64,000 nucleotides of DNA, from positions 213,873,654-213,937,653 of the forward strand of contig NC_081411.1 of the NCBI RefSeq assembly GCF_030272615.1. Reading direction: 5' to 3'. This DNA is from Cryptomeria japonica (taxonomy: Eukaryota; Streptophyta; Pinopsida; Cupressales; Cupressaceae). The notes under the pieces were generated by a model that worked only from the letters and a program-made list of their open reading frames with translations, did not search any database and was not told the DNA's origin. Both the position numbers and the translations under genes were made by a program. Position 1 is the first letter of the stretch. Every line of letters starts with the position of its first letter. Of this stretch, positions 12,185 through 24,040 are shown one piece after another.

Positions 12185-13860
12185 CAATGCTTAATTTTTG
12201 AATAGTGTCTTTATCTCATCAAATAGTGATAGTTTAAAAATAAAAAAAATTAGTTATCATCCTTGATATCTATAGCTCTAATAGAAAAGTAGTGGAAACA
12301 CCTATGATCAAATAATAGCTTTATCTTTAGAAAAATTATTTATAAACTAAATTAATCAATCAATAATGACTTCTTTATAAAGGCACTAGCTTATCCTTTT
12401 TCTTTTGCATTCTTAATATGTATAATGGATTTTATGTATTTTTATTCCAAATAACATTCTATCAAAAGACTCAAATATTCACTCAGTGCCTCTTTTTAGG
12501 AGCCTTCCTATCAACAATCTACTATAATCAAACTTGTCTCCCTTTTAATTTTTGTCATCTTCCTTTATGCGTGCACAACTATCTAATCCCTTCTATCTAT
12601 CTCTTGTGATAATTTTAGGTCTTCTCTAAGATTTAGTTTTGAAGTTATTTGCAACTAGTTTTCTTTTTGATCCATGGTCTCACAAACTTATAATAACCAG
12701 TGTTCCTTGATCTTACTACTCTAATACCAAATGTAATTTTAAAACACATGTAATAAACATAAATTTCTATATGCTACAACAAACATAAAATTGTTTTAAC
12801 ATACACAATAACTTTTATTCATTCAAGCAAATTATATATTGCCTCTCAATATAGAGGTCCACTCTTCATCTTAATACGAATAAGATTTTCTTGTTGAATA
12901 ATTGACATAACTCTTATAGAGATTGTATGTCCTAAAAATTGAAAGAAAATTCAACTATTTTTCTTCATGCATTTCCCATGCAAAATAGAACACAATTAAG
13001 AATTTATACAAACTAACCATCGTAAAATAAAACTACACATGTTACATACCAAGACTATGAATGCATGATGAGGACATTTGAATGATATAATAGAACTAGA
13101 GTGAAATGTGTGCATGGAGTTGTACACCAACACGTATTGACAATCCAGTAAATAAATCAACGTATAATATATTAGTATATATTTTATGCAATCCAAGTAT
13201 TCTTTACTTGAAATACTAAATCAAACGCAAAAAAGACAAAAAAAAAAATTTCAATTTAATTTTATGCAACTTGATTATATGATTGTATACAAAGATGAAT
13301 AATCGATGACACAATGTTGCTTCTCCCACTTGTAATCCTAAATCTTGCTATAGTAGTGGTCCTTCCCCATTATTGCCCCTTGTTCTACTTGTCCCTGAAG
13401 GTTACATCGATAACGTTTTGTTTGGGCTTACTACGAAAATTGAATATTTCTTATTTATTTCATGGTTTCACACTAAACTAAACAAATCCATTGTAGAGTG
13501 ATTGAATTATGAGTAAGAAATTCCAAGGCCTCTGGCGGTGTGACCCTTCAAACACGCCGTAACAAAAATGACACGTCAATAATGATTGTTGTATCTTTCT
13601 ACGCAAGTAAAGAGGGATTGTCAGTCTTATAATTTATAAATAATTTCAAGAGAATGAGATAGTTTGACACTAAAACACGGCAAATGGAGTTTGTTTGAAA
13701 TTTACCAAATACTTGAAAGTTAATTGTTTGTCAAAAAGACTGGATTATACAACAATACATTCATTAAATTTCCAAATTACAAATCAAACCCAAAGTGAAA
13801 TGAAACACAGTACTATTCTGATTTTATAAAAACATGTAGGTAAGCTTTTCTGAGTCTAGC
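12185..13860. other. Intergenic, no gene recognised
   Basis: AT-rich sequence downstream of kinase copy B. No repeat boundary, domain or RNA gene was recognised. Confidence 0.45.
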
Positions 13861-13866
13861 TCTTCA

Positions 13867-16800
13867 ATATTCACTACTCTCCCCACTCAGCATATCTGTG
13901 TGAAAACTCCAGTCTCTCACGTAACTCAAATCCGGATATCTGCTTGGGTGGGAATTGGAATCTCTTACGTAACTTGATTCCAAATACTTGTCATTCAGCA
14001 TTGTTGCTTGACTATGGTTGAAATTCAAATCGGGTACTGAAACTACTTTTTCTGCAACTGTCCGGGTGCGAAGTGAAATTTTTTCTTCTGATAAAAGCAT
14101 CATTAATACTCCTGATGCTGATGGGCGTGCCTTGCATTCATTATGAGTGCACCAGAGAGCTGTTATTATTGTTCTTGATATGCTGCTTGAATTAATTAAA
14201 CCATCATTTTTGAGTAATCGAGGGTCTATTAGGTCATGAATCCGATCCTCTTCATGTAACCTCCACGCCTACATTCACACACCAAACCGTAAATTAAATC
14301 GTTATATTCGTTTGTTAAAACCCGTACAATCTACCGTTGTAGTGATGTATAGTTCTTACGTGCTGGGTGAGCATCCGGACATCTACGTATTCAGTTGCTC
14401 TTTTGCCAGATACGATATTTAACAGCGTCACTCCAAAGCTGTAAATGTCGGATTCCACACTCGCACGACCGGATCTAAAATACTCAGGATCCAGGTAACC
14501 CCTGTAGGGCCAGACAAAGAAAGAAAAATGCATTAATCGGTTGCTCAACATAAAACACTTTACTCTGGGCTCCCAAAATTTACCAAATGCATAGATTAAT
14601 CATTTTCACTCTAATGAAGGGTCAAAGGATGAGACTATTTTACGGTGTTCCAGCCACAGTCCTATATGTAGTGGTATCAGATTCAGTTGCGTCTCTTAAG
14701 AACATCTCGTAATTTGTAGGAAGCTCCTTGTTCACATATTGGGCGCAATCTGGTTCCAGTATTCTAGCAAGACCAAAATCACATATCTTGCCGTTTAAGT
14801 TCTCATCTAGAAGAAAGTTATTGGGTTTAATGTAATTATGCAATATGCAGACTTGTACACCCTCATGAAGATATGCGAGTCCCCTTATTATGTCCAATAT
14901 AATCTTCTGTCTTGTTGGCCAATCGAAGAACTGCACTGGCTGCTCACCAAAAATGACGTTTGACAGGTTTCGTGGGACATAATCATAGACTAACATCATA
15001 CCGCCTTCAATGCAATATCCCACCAGCTCCATGATGTTCCGATGGCGCTTAGAGTCCTCAGCTCGTTCATCCACTGTTTTTCGCCTTGACGACTTTCTTT
15101 GCTCAACACCTTTATGCCACTCGTTTTCCATCGGAAAGAATTCCCTTCGAAAGAGCAGAAGAAAATATATTCACAAATTGATAACTAATCATTGTTATTT
15201 CTAGACTATAATTGACAGTTTGATTTCAGAAGGAACTTACGTAGTACACATTCCCAAAACCACCTTTGCCTATCTGTTTAGAAAATCCTTTTGTTGCCCT
15301 TTTCAATTCGTCGCGTTTGAACTCAATTGGAGATAATTGAATCTCTTTCACCAACATTTTTATCTGTATATAAGGGGAAGGGGGCAGGGCAGGGGCAGGG
15401 GAAGGCGAAGGGGAAGGAGAAGGCTTTTGGAGTCTAATATGGTTGGAATCGTTCTTTTAAGAAATCCACCCAGCCCAAGAGAGCCACTCAGTGGCGTTTC
15501 GACTTTTGGGTGCTCATTTACCCCATTATGAATATCTTGTCCCCAAGATTGAGTAGTGTCTGACTCTGATCTTTCGAGCTTTGTTTCACAGATCTCCTTA
15601 GTCACAGCTGGTTAGATAAAATCAACAATTGTGAGTGACAAAATTGAATCGAATTAGTCTCTTACTCTCTGCATCTTTGGATTGTTCGGAGGGCTTTTGT
15701 TCTGTTACTTGAAGGCAATTATTCTCCTCGTTCCCACCTAGATATGCGAAATCAATAACTCGGTTATATTGATAATCAACATTCAATTAGTTATATTAGC
15801 TTTTGATTGTGAAAATGGAACTTTCTCATGTGAAGATCACAACCTGCAACATTATATTGCCGATGATAGAAGGTAAGTGTAGTCACGGTTAGAACTTGCA
15901 TTTGAAGCATCAGATCAGCTTTCATAGAATCTACTTTTCCGCGAACATAGACAAGTTCAAAGCGGATCTTCTTTGTTAACAAGAACCTTTGGAGTCACCA
16001 GACAAATGTCACTAAAATATATAAAAAAATCTTTGTTTTTATTGAGTGTGACGAATCTCCCATTAACTAAATCAATGCAACAGAGCTATGGTCTGTACCT
16101 TCATCAAAGAATATATTGACACAAACTAATTACTTGGATAATTTGTTCGATGTGATAAAGGAACAACACAGAATCGCACCAGAAACAATCAATTTAGCAG
16201 CTTCGCTCATATCTTCTAAAATCTCTTTGTTCAAATCAGCATAAATATCTTTCATCCGTTTCAGGTATTACCGAGCTTACGCATATCTTTAAGAAGGTCT
16301 ATGCATTCTCTGTCATTTGCAGAAATGTTGTCGAATCTTTCTAGAACTTTAGCTATCGCTAAAAGCCCCACTGCAACCCAATGTACACTCCCCAATCCTT
16401 TCAATACGTCAACCGCCACTGAATGCGCCTCGGTAGAAAGCTGAGACTTCAAGAATTTCTATATCAAAGGGCCAAAAAAATTGCCACTTAAAACATTGAA
16501 AGGAAATAATCACTGTACAATTCCTGATTTTAGACAAACAAATAAGTAAAGATGCGAGTTACCTGATCCGAGAACATTTTTGCACCCTCTGAAATGCCAT
16601 CAAATATGTTGGAAAAATCTGAGGCAACAGGCTGTACTAAATCCCTTAGCTCTGTTCCACTATCAATTATTTTGCAGCCCAAGTTCTGTAGGCATCCGTA
16701 TAAATTTTAAATCCATTACAAACAGAAAGGGCATAAAGTAAAAGTAGAAGAGTGAAGCAAATGTGTAGTACCTGGTTGATGATAGCAGACAAAACGTTAT

Positions 16801-16921
16801 CGATGTAGCGTATAAGTAGATCGAGGGACAAGCTAGAAAGTCCAGTTGAAGGAGAAGGTTTGCGAGCAGCAGCACATGAAATTTCTTTATTGGGAGCAGT
16901 ACTCGTTGAGGCACTACTCAT
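13867..16921 (-). pseudogene. Helical-domain receptor-like cytoplasmic kinase pseudogene, copy B (longest copy)
   Basis: About ten exons can be traced on the minus strand. Exon 1 is 16921-16772 (starts MSSASTSTAP), exon 2 is 16685-16563 (ends AKMFSDQ), and exon 3 runs from 16458 with HWVAVGLLAIAKVLERF. Further helical exons carry ELVYVRGKVDSMKADLML (about 16010-15849) and an acidic linker (15739-15668). The kinase follows: glycine loop IGKGGFGNVYY (about 15366-15242), [49 protein letters not shown] and a C-lobe exon ending at 13867. No signal peptide or membrane segment is seen, so a soluble protein is expected. Three frame breaks are visible: in VAxK (about 15120), before HRN (about 15045) and near 16265. 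The HRD motif reads HNY, so the catalytic Asp is Tyr. A helical N-terminus plus a kinase-dead domain recalls plant MLKL-like proteins, but that is only a suggestion. Confidence 0.8.
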
Positions 16922-17172
16922 CTTGTTGCTACAAGCGGTCTCTCTCAATCAGACTTATAATTTAAAAGGGAGAAAAATAATAAATATAAGATACCTGGAT
17001 GCACACATTATCAAAGAATTATGATCAAACAAATTAAAATCTTACAGAAGATACCTGGATGCTAAATTTTAGAATCCTGGGAAAAAAATATCATAACTCT
17101 TTGAAAAACTGATCTCCAATTCATAGTCGACTGTACTTCGTAGCCACAGAGAAATACGCGTAGATTGTGACT

Positions 17173-18162
17173 TTTGCATCTTCGCGGAGGTTTATGTAAT
17201 AAAGGACGCAACAATTCCACGCGGAACACGGCAATAATTTGCTCTTTTCCTCCTAGTTGTCTTTAACGACTTATTTTGTTGTTTGTCTTTGTATATAATG
17301 TAAGACAATATAATTTTAAGATAGCAATAATGTCTATTGGATTTATTTATTTTTTCTAATAATTAATGATTATAAAAGAATATCTACATTTCTAAAGTAA
17401 GAACATGAATAATGGTTATGTTATTGAGTTACTTTTGAATATTTCATTATATGATTTTTATAAGGTTAGTTAAGTACATATTTTCTAATTGCCAATTTAA
17501 GAAAATGAAACTAATTATTATACTAGTAATAAGTCAAAAAGTGACGAAAATAGTGACTCTTTCTTTTGTAACATGAAAGCTTAATTTTCTAACATCTCTC
17601 TAAGATTTATATTTCAAACAAAAAAAATATGTATATATTTATGTATATGCATATGCATGTGTATATACATACACATACATGTATGTACAAATACATATTT
17701 TGCATCTTCGTCGAGCTTTATGTAATAAAGGACACAACAATTCCACGCGGAACACGACAATAATGCCCATTGCTCTTTAACTCTTAGTTGCCTTTCTCGA
17801 CTTACTTTGTTGTTGTCTTTTTATATAATGTAAGACAAAATAATTTCAAGATACCAATAATGTCTATTGGATTTATTGTCTTGTTTGATTTTTTTAATAA
17901 TTAATGATTATAAAGGAGTATCTACATTTCTAAAGTAAAAACATGAATAATGGCTATGTTATTGAGTTACTTTTGAATATTTCATTATATGACTTTTATA
18001 AAGTTAGTTAAGTACATATTTTTTAATTACCAATTTACGAGAATGAAACTAATTATTATATCAATAATAAGTCAAAAAGTGACGAAAATAGTGATTTTTT
18101 TTTAATATGAAAGCCTAATTTTCTAACATCTCTCTAAGATTTATATTTCAAACAAAAAATAT
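17173..18162. repeat. Tandem duplication, period about 525 bp
   Basis: The stretch beginning TTTGCATCTTCG at 17173 recurs at 17698 and the two copies stay alignable for about 500 bases. They share AATTCCACGCGGAACACG, GAATAATGGCTATGTTATTG-like and TTATATGACTTTTATAA-like segments, and an end rich in TATATGCATATGCAT. Copy 2 has small insertions, including the arm of the hairpin at 18161. The left part (about 17173-17260) lies just upstream of kinase copy B, so kinase 5' flanking DNA may be included in the duplicated unit. Confidence 0.8.
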
Positions 18163-18480
18163 GTTGATAAAAATATGTATATATTTATGTATATGCATAT
18201 GCATATGTATATACATACACATACATGTATGTACAAATAAATATTTTTATCAACATGTTTTGTTGTGTAAAATATAACATTAAGGGGAGATGTTAGAATA
18301 TTAGGCGTTACATATTGTAATAAAGTCACCAACTTAGTGAGTTTTGGTTTATTATTGTTATAATAATTAGTTTCATTCTTATAGGTTGCTAGTTCATAAA
18401 TTCATGCTTGAAATGCTTTATAAAAGTCATATAGTGAGACATTCAAAAGCAACTCAATAATGTAAGATCATTATTCGTGT
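17940..18480. mobile_element. Inverted pair of LTR-like arms (foldback structure)
   Basis: The arm at about 17940-18128 matches the reverse complement of about 18291-18480, with the centre of symmetry near 18209. Shared parts are GAATAATG, TTATTGAGTT(A/G)CTTTTGAAT, TATATGACTTTTATAAAG and GAATGAAACTAATTATTATA. The right arm begins TGTTAGAATATTAGG directly after TTAAGGGGAGA, which looks like a polypurine tract followed by the start of a Copia-type 3' LTR. The right arm also has a TATA-like TTTATAAAAG. The left arm carries the same LTR start in inverse orientation (18121-18128). I read it as two LTR pieces of one family in inverted order. Confidence 0.65.
18161..18256. repeat. 96-bp perfect-armed hairpin
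   Basis: The ends ATGTTGATAAAAATAT (18161-18176) and ATATTTTTATCAACAT (18241-18256) are exact reverse complements. The interior is a partly palindromic TATG/CATA-rich tract with TATATGCATATGCATATG at its left part. It sits exactly at the symmetry centre of the larger inverted repeat. Confidence 0.85.
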
Positions 18481-21384
18481 GTGTGTGTGTTCTTTAGTAG
18501 TTTTTCTTTGAAGAAATAATTCATGTACTAGAGGGAACTTCATCGAGATACCTCATAAACTTTGAAAGAGTGTAGTTCTTGAGTTCAATTGTTGACTTTC
18601 CAAATTATCATCTTCCCGAATTCTCAAATCACAATCTTCTAAAATATTGGAAAATAGTCCTCTCGAACTATTTGAGAAATAATTCATATCATGCTTATAA
18701 CAAGTCTATTTCTACCATAAAAAAGTGAACTTCACAATACATGCATTTTCCAATACTATCAACATAAAAAAAGAGAACAAATTATATGCTTCTCATACAA
18801 AGTATCAAGTGTAAGTTAGAATCTATCACATCCCTACAATGGACGGTCAAAAGGGAGAATGATGACAAAGGGATGGTCTTAATTATAAGGGAACAATAAA
18901 TAATCTTATGGATGGCCTCACATTTAATAAAACTGGGAAAGATACTTTGTCACATATTAACAACACCTAATTCAATCAAAACTACTATTTTTCCATGATC
19001 ATACTTGAAACAATCTCCAAATACAAGTTATATTGAACCATCTAAGAAAACAAAAAATATACACAAAAAATTACATTTTTTATATTATGGAATGTTTCCT
19101 TAAAAAATTAACTATACCTTATTTACAGAAAGTGTTTTGCTTGTCCTATTAGAGGACCATTTCAAAAAATTAAAAGGACATGAAAAAAAAAATTCCAAAA
19201 CATACATGTAGTACCCATTACGGACATAAAGGAAAGATAGAATGCATGATGACAATCAAAATTTAAAAAGGTTTGCACAACAAGTACGAAACAACGTCCA
19301 AACATGCACTCTTAACTAATAAACTCTTGAACTCCTGCATTTTCTAGCATCAAAAAATTGTAATTACTTTATTAAAAACCTTCCAGTTAACTAGCCATTA
19401 GATGTTAGACTTACAACAGCCATGACAAATGTCTTGTCCTGAATCTCTAAAAGAATTGTCATTGTGAGAGACTTTGTAAATGCGTGTAGGTAACCATTAT
19501 GCACTTAGACTAGAAAATCAAGTTCTTTAAACACAAATGAAAGAAATGGAAGTAGAATTTTTGAAATTTGTAATGAAAATAGATCAAATATAGCAACACA
19601 AAATAACAATCGTGCTATAGTCTCATATGGTAAGCTCTAATTCGAGACTAAAGAATCAGATTTTCATTCATATGAGATAAATTCTCCTTAAATACCCTAC
19701 AATTACACTTGGTTCTCAAGGTAGTTCTCATATAAGTAAGTGGGTTTCATCTTGAAAAATTGCATCGGTCAATACACATAGCATTAGATAGTACTGAAAT
19801 CTTCTTGTGGGGTGAGTTAAGTAAGTGGCAATTAGAGAAAAATATGGTGTTTTCCATTCATTGTGTGAATTAAACTGAAAAATAGAGCACCAGTATGTGA
19901 ATATGTGCACAAAATTTGATAAAACAGGGGAGGGGAGATAGGCTAGAGTGGTGTCATGGCTTTAGGGCTGATTTTTTTCCTTCATCCATTTCCTTTGCTC
20001 TACATGCTACACAATAGACCTTTGTCATATTGAAAAAGACATTTGCTCACATTAGTTGCTTCCACATAAGGTGTACATGCATGACATTGCAAAATCAGTT
20101 GCATGCCTTTCCAAGCACATTTTGGCAGGCTCATAACTATACTGCATTGTTTTCCTAACTTCTTCCACCATACCTTAGACATCATGTGTTCTCTCTTTTT
20201 CAAATACCAAAAGAAAGCCACTAACAACCTATAGTCATAAATGGAATCCAGTGAGAGATCAACAAAAGTTATTTGATCAGTTTCACATAAAAAAATTGCA
20301 CTTTAAATCTCTCAACCTAGAAAAAGAAAACAAATCTTTAAGAAATTGAATTCTCATTGGATGTCATAGAGTCAATTGATCATCGTTTAAGAGCATCGCC
20401 TATGTTATAATTCCATGCATGGGAGGAACTAAAAATATGTATTTCTATTTAGCTGACAATGAAGATATTGATGCAAACAAACTATGTCTTAAGTGTTAAT
20501 GCATTAAAGCCTACGTAGGAGTTAGCTTTTGCCGAGTGTCAATTTAGGAGTTAAATCAAGATCTGATTTTTATTTTATTTCTTGTTTGCATTGAATCCAT
20601 GTAGGAGGGAAATCAGGGGGAATTTTTTAGTTAAAAAAGTTTTACTATGGTTATTTGGCAGTCTATGTAGGGAGGAGTTATGTTTTTGGTTATTGAATTA
20701 AAAAAAGGAATGCTGGTAGTTTAGAATCAATTTTGATAGTTGTAATTTTTCTGATTGAAAAAATAAATTAAAATTTGAGATTGCAAGGCAATGAAGCCCA
20801 AAATTCTGATTACTTTTTGTTCATTTTGTGATTATTTCCTCTATTATACATGGAACAGAATTGTTTGCTTGCAAGATCTGATATTAATGAAACTTAAATA
20901 TATATAATTTAAGGAATGAACAAAATAATGACAAGATTCAAAAGATGAATAGATATTTAAATATTAAAAATAATATACAACTAGCACACAAAAACCTCAC
21001 AACTTCTTAGTAATTGTAGTCTTGGACAATTAAAATACCACGTTATCTGTTGTTTATTTTAAAAAGGAATTGCACGGATTTACTCAACTGACAGAAACTA
21101 CAACATAAAAGTTCAAACAGAGATCAATGTGGAAATGTCGGTGAGTCAATGGATCTACCAGTCACGAGTGTGCTTTTCCAATTATGCTGACACCGTCATA
21201 ATTCTTCCGGGAAGCCTATTCTGGTATTCTCTCTATGGGGGCTTCGTACGTAGCTGCACCAAAATCTTTGAAGCCCAAACTGGGTATTTGGGCAAGGATA
21301 TTTGGGGCTCTGACGGACGCCATTATATTTTACATGATTCTCTGAAAAATACAGGTACCCTTAACTCTTCAAATTATTATTAAG
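18481..21384. other. Intergenic, no gene recognised
   Basis: Starts with a short GT run at about 18478-18490 and continues as AT-rich sequence. No domain is recognisable. The last 300 bases are the 5' flank of kinase copy C; the open frame at 21129-21383 there has no family resemblance. Confidence 0.45.
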
Positions 21385-22600
21385 ATGAGCAACATTGAAG
21401 CCTCCATATCTTCTTCCACGAGCACTTTCTCCGAAATTGGGAATGGCTTTGAAGCCAGCACGTCCTCTTCCCCAAATGTTGGAAACTCCAACGCTTCTGC
21501 TAAACTGTCCATTTATTTGGCTCTAGATTATATAGATGATGTCTTGTCTGCCATTACTGACAAGGTAAGAAATATGTATTTTGCCTAATTTCATTTGGAT
21601 TTTTTTTTTTTTAACATTTTGGTTTTTCCACAATTTCGTACTTCATCTTTATTAAAAGTATGAATATTACTATTTAAAAATAGCTTTGACATCACACTAT
21701 ATCTTTACAGAATTCAGCCTCTAAAATGGTTGACAGCGGAATGAAATTGAAGGACATGGTGGAGCTGTTAACATCAGATTTTTCTTAATTGTGTTGAGGG
21801 ATTTCACAGGGGGCCAAAATGTTTTCTGATCAGGTAACTTTTCCAACTAAATTATCTTTCATCTCCTAGAGAACCTAATAGTTAATATTCCCTGCCCCCT
21901 GTTTTTCTTCATGGATAATCTTGGACATGAAACGATGCATTGACTCAACGCCAAATGAAGCAAAAGGAAACACATACTATTGACAGTTTATCAGTGGAAG
22001 AGGAAACACATTTTATTGACTGTTTATCAGGGGAAGGTAAATTTTGACAATTATTTACCATCAAAAGTATAAATTTGATATGGATTGTTCTATTATTTTA
22101 TCAAAGGGGGAAGAAACTTACTCACTTTCAAACATTGACCAATTTAATAGTAAGCACTGCTCTCACATTTGAATATTGAATAATTATCACTATTGATAAT
22201 TAAAGTTGAAATTTATGTTCTAAATTTCAATCAATTAACAAGTACCATCAAATTTGTATCGTGGGTAGATAATAAGCTAGTTGAACATGGCTTCACCTTT
22301 GAGGAATTGTTGACGACAACAAACAAGTTTAGAAAGTTGCTGGGTCAAGGAGGTTTCGGCTTTACATACAGGGTAAATTTTCCTTCTTTTTCATGAAATA
22401 CAGTTATAACAGAAAACATAACTATAGTTCTATAAGACTATAACACCATACTTATTACGATATTTCTTATTTTTTGAAGGGAATTTTATCCGATGGAAGG
22501 CATGTCGTAAGAAAAGGATCACGGGGTAAAAGTAGCGCCAGAGTCAATTGGAGTGCATAACAAATCTAGATCATCCAAACATTCTGGATTTGGTGGGATC
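21385..22600 (+). pseudogene. Helical-domain receptor-like cytoplasmic kinase pseudogene, copy C (5' half)
   Basis: Exon 1 (21385-21564) starts MSNIEASISSSTSTFSE and ends with YIDDVLSAITDK, next to a GTAAG donor. It matches exon 1 of copy B (YIDNVLSAIINQ). Exon 2 (21711-21833) matches to AKMFSDQ but has TAA and TGA in frame after TSDFS. A linker exon near 21955-22034 holds a 36-base tandem repeat that encodes KETHTIDSLS and EETHFIDCLS. The glycine-loop exon (about 22262-22371) gives FTFEELLTTTNKFRK and LLGQGGFGFTYR with a good donor. The next exon (about 22480-22600) starts GILSDGRHVV, then breaks frame before LDHPNILDLVG. The helical exons that lie between exon 2 and the linker in copy B are missing, as is the rest of the kinase. 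It is a dead 5' fragment. Confidence 0.8.
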
Positions 22601-23340
22601 TTTGATCTGTTAACTCCTTATTATGAATCACTTAGCAATTGTTAGATTCACTAGGATATAGATTTAATTTAAGATCAAAACTGACGTTGCTTGCGATTTG
22701 AGTTAATAAACACATAATATACAAGAAAGCAAATAAGCTGACAAAAACATGCATCCAGAAAAAGAGAGAAAGAAATTTGATAACGGAGTTCATCAAACTC
22801 TGGCTATGTCTCCAAATCCGCAAACATGCCTGATCGATGCCATTATTATGATGCAACTGAATTTACATTACCATGCTCTTTCACTGAGTTACAATTTGCT
22901 TCAAGAAAAACTGTTACACATCAGGCTCTTCCCGCTGTCACACTCTCCTGGCAAGAACTTTCTAGCGTTCTGCCAGTCCTTCTGTCACATTCACAATGTT
23001 AAGCAATGAAACTGCAACTCTCACTCTCAACAAGAGTACATAAATACATTAGGCATCAATCCTTTACAAATGACTTAGAAGTCATATAAAATCTCTCAAA
23101 AGACTCACTAAGTTTTTATCTGTCCATTTTCTCAGAAGAGACCACTTAGCTCACAAACTCTCCAATAACTCCCACTCCAAACCAAGAGAGCATACCAACT
23201 CTCCCTTACATACCATTCTCAGGCCAAATATGGTGTTTAACCCATAAACAAATTACATTTAATACATAGCAAAATATAGGCTTCGAATTGTTTGGTATTT
23301 TACCAATTTGGGCTTGTTGTTTATTTGTTAAACCATCGGC
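22601..23340. other. Intergenic, no gene recognised
   Basis: Moderately balanced base composition but no recognisable coding or repeat family. The open frames here do not resemble known proteins. Confidence 0.4.
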
Positions 23341-23346
23341 TATATT

Positions 23347-23625
23347 GGGGGGCTCGGTTAACTATCTCCACGGAATGCCTCAGTGTTTCAACAAAACAAA
23401 ATTGGTTCGAACCACCCTCCAAATTAAGCATGTGGTTGAGTTGTTGCACGTGATTCTTGCAATTGTGAGGTCGGGGGTTCAAATCGATCGGCCCCCTTTT
23501 AACGGGGTTGCCACTTGTTTCAGTTAACAAAACCAACGTCTCTCGAGAAACGCGCTTGGTTTGGTGGTGAGGAACAAAAGTAGAAAGAGAGGTGGAGGTG
23601 GGGAGTTCGAACTTCCCAACAAGCT
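23347..23625 (+). repeat. Three consecutive tRNA-like (SINE-head-like) modules
   Basis: Three B-box-like sequences follow each other on one strand: TTGGTTCGAACCA (about 23402-23414), GGGGGTTCAAATC (about 23473-23485) and GGAGTTCGAACTT (about 23602-23614). Each has an A-box-like stretch upstream: GGCTCGGTTAAC (about 23351), TGGTTGAGTTGTTG (about 23432) and TTGGTTTGGTGGTGAGG (about 23556). Modules 1 and 3 end in short stems around the B-box, as in a T-arm. None folds into a complete tRNA by eye. They could be a multi-headed SINE or three independent insertions. Confidence 0.55.
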
Positions 23626-23797
23626 TTTAAACAAATCCAATTTTTTTTGGGATCTGTCTGTGCATATCCACTTGGATCAATCTCGCATTAAAGGAGATGA
23701 GTTGCTGCTCGTGTTTAACTATATGTCTAATGAAGATCTATAGAGTTTACTCTTTGGTAAGTCTCATGGCGTACTTTTTGCTTTAAACATGTCGGAT

Positions 23798-23935
23798 GCT
23801 GTTGGGCGGTATTCGGCTTGAAACTGAGTGCACAACAGAGCTATTTGGGTTGTTCTCAATATGCTCTCCGAGTCAAACCCTCTCATCTTGAGTAATCGAG
23901 GATCAATTAGTTCCACAATTTACAGGAACAGCAAG
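23798..23935 (-). pseudogene. Kinase C-terminal exon fragment, copy E
   Basis: On the minus strand this encodes VELIDPRLLKMRGFDS, then ESILRTTQIALLCTQF and EYRPTASDM. That is the C-lobe end exon of the same kinase family (compare LIDPRLL in copy B and LIDPLLF in copy A). Nothing of the upstream exons adjoins it. It lies 1.2 kb from copy C and faces it, so it is a separate fragment rather than the missing end of copy C. Confidence 0.75.
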
Positions 23936-24040
23936 AAATTTATTTAAATAATCACTACCCGCGAATCATTGTAGGCTATTAAATAATAAAATGTTGTCTC
24001 CTTGATTTTTGAAGGGCATTCATCAACATAAAAATATTTA

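Noticed and set aside
21129-21383. Open frame directly before kinase copy C
   Set aside because: It is not present before exon 1 of copy B and reads as 5' flank; no family resemblance.
23470-23500. Possible tRNA gene around GGGGGTTCAAATC
   Set aside because: Only the T-arm-like stem pairs; the rest does not fold as a tRNA.
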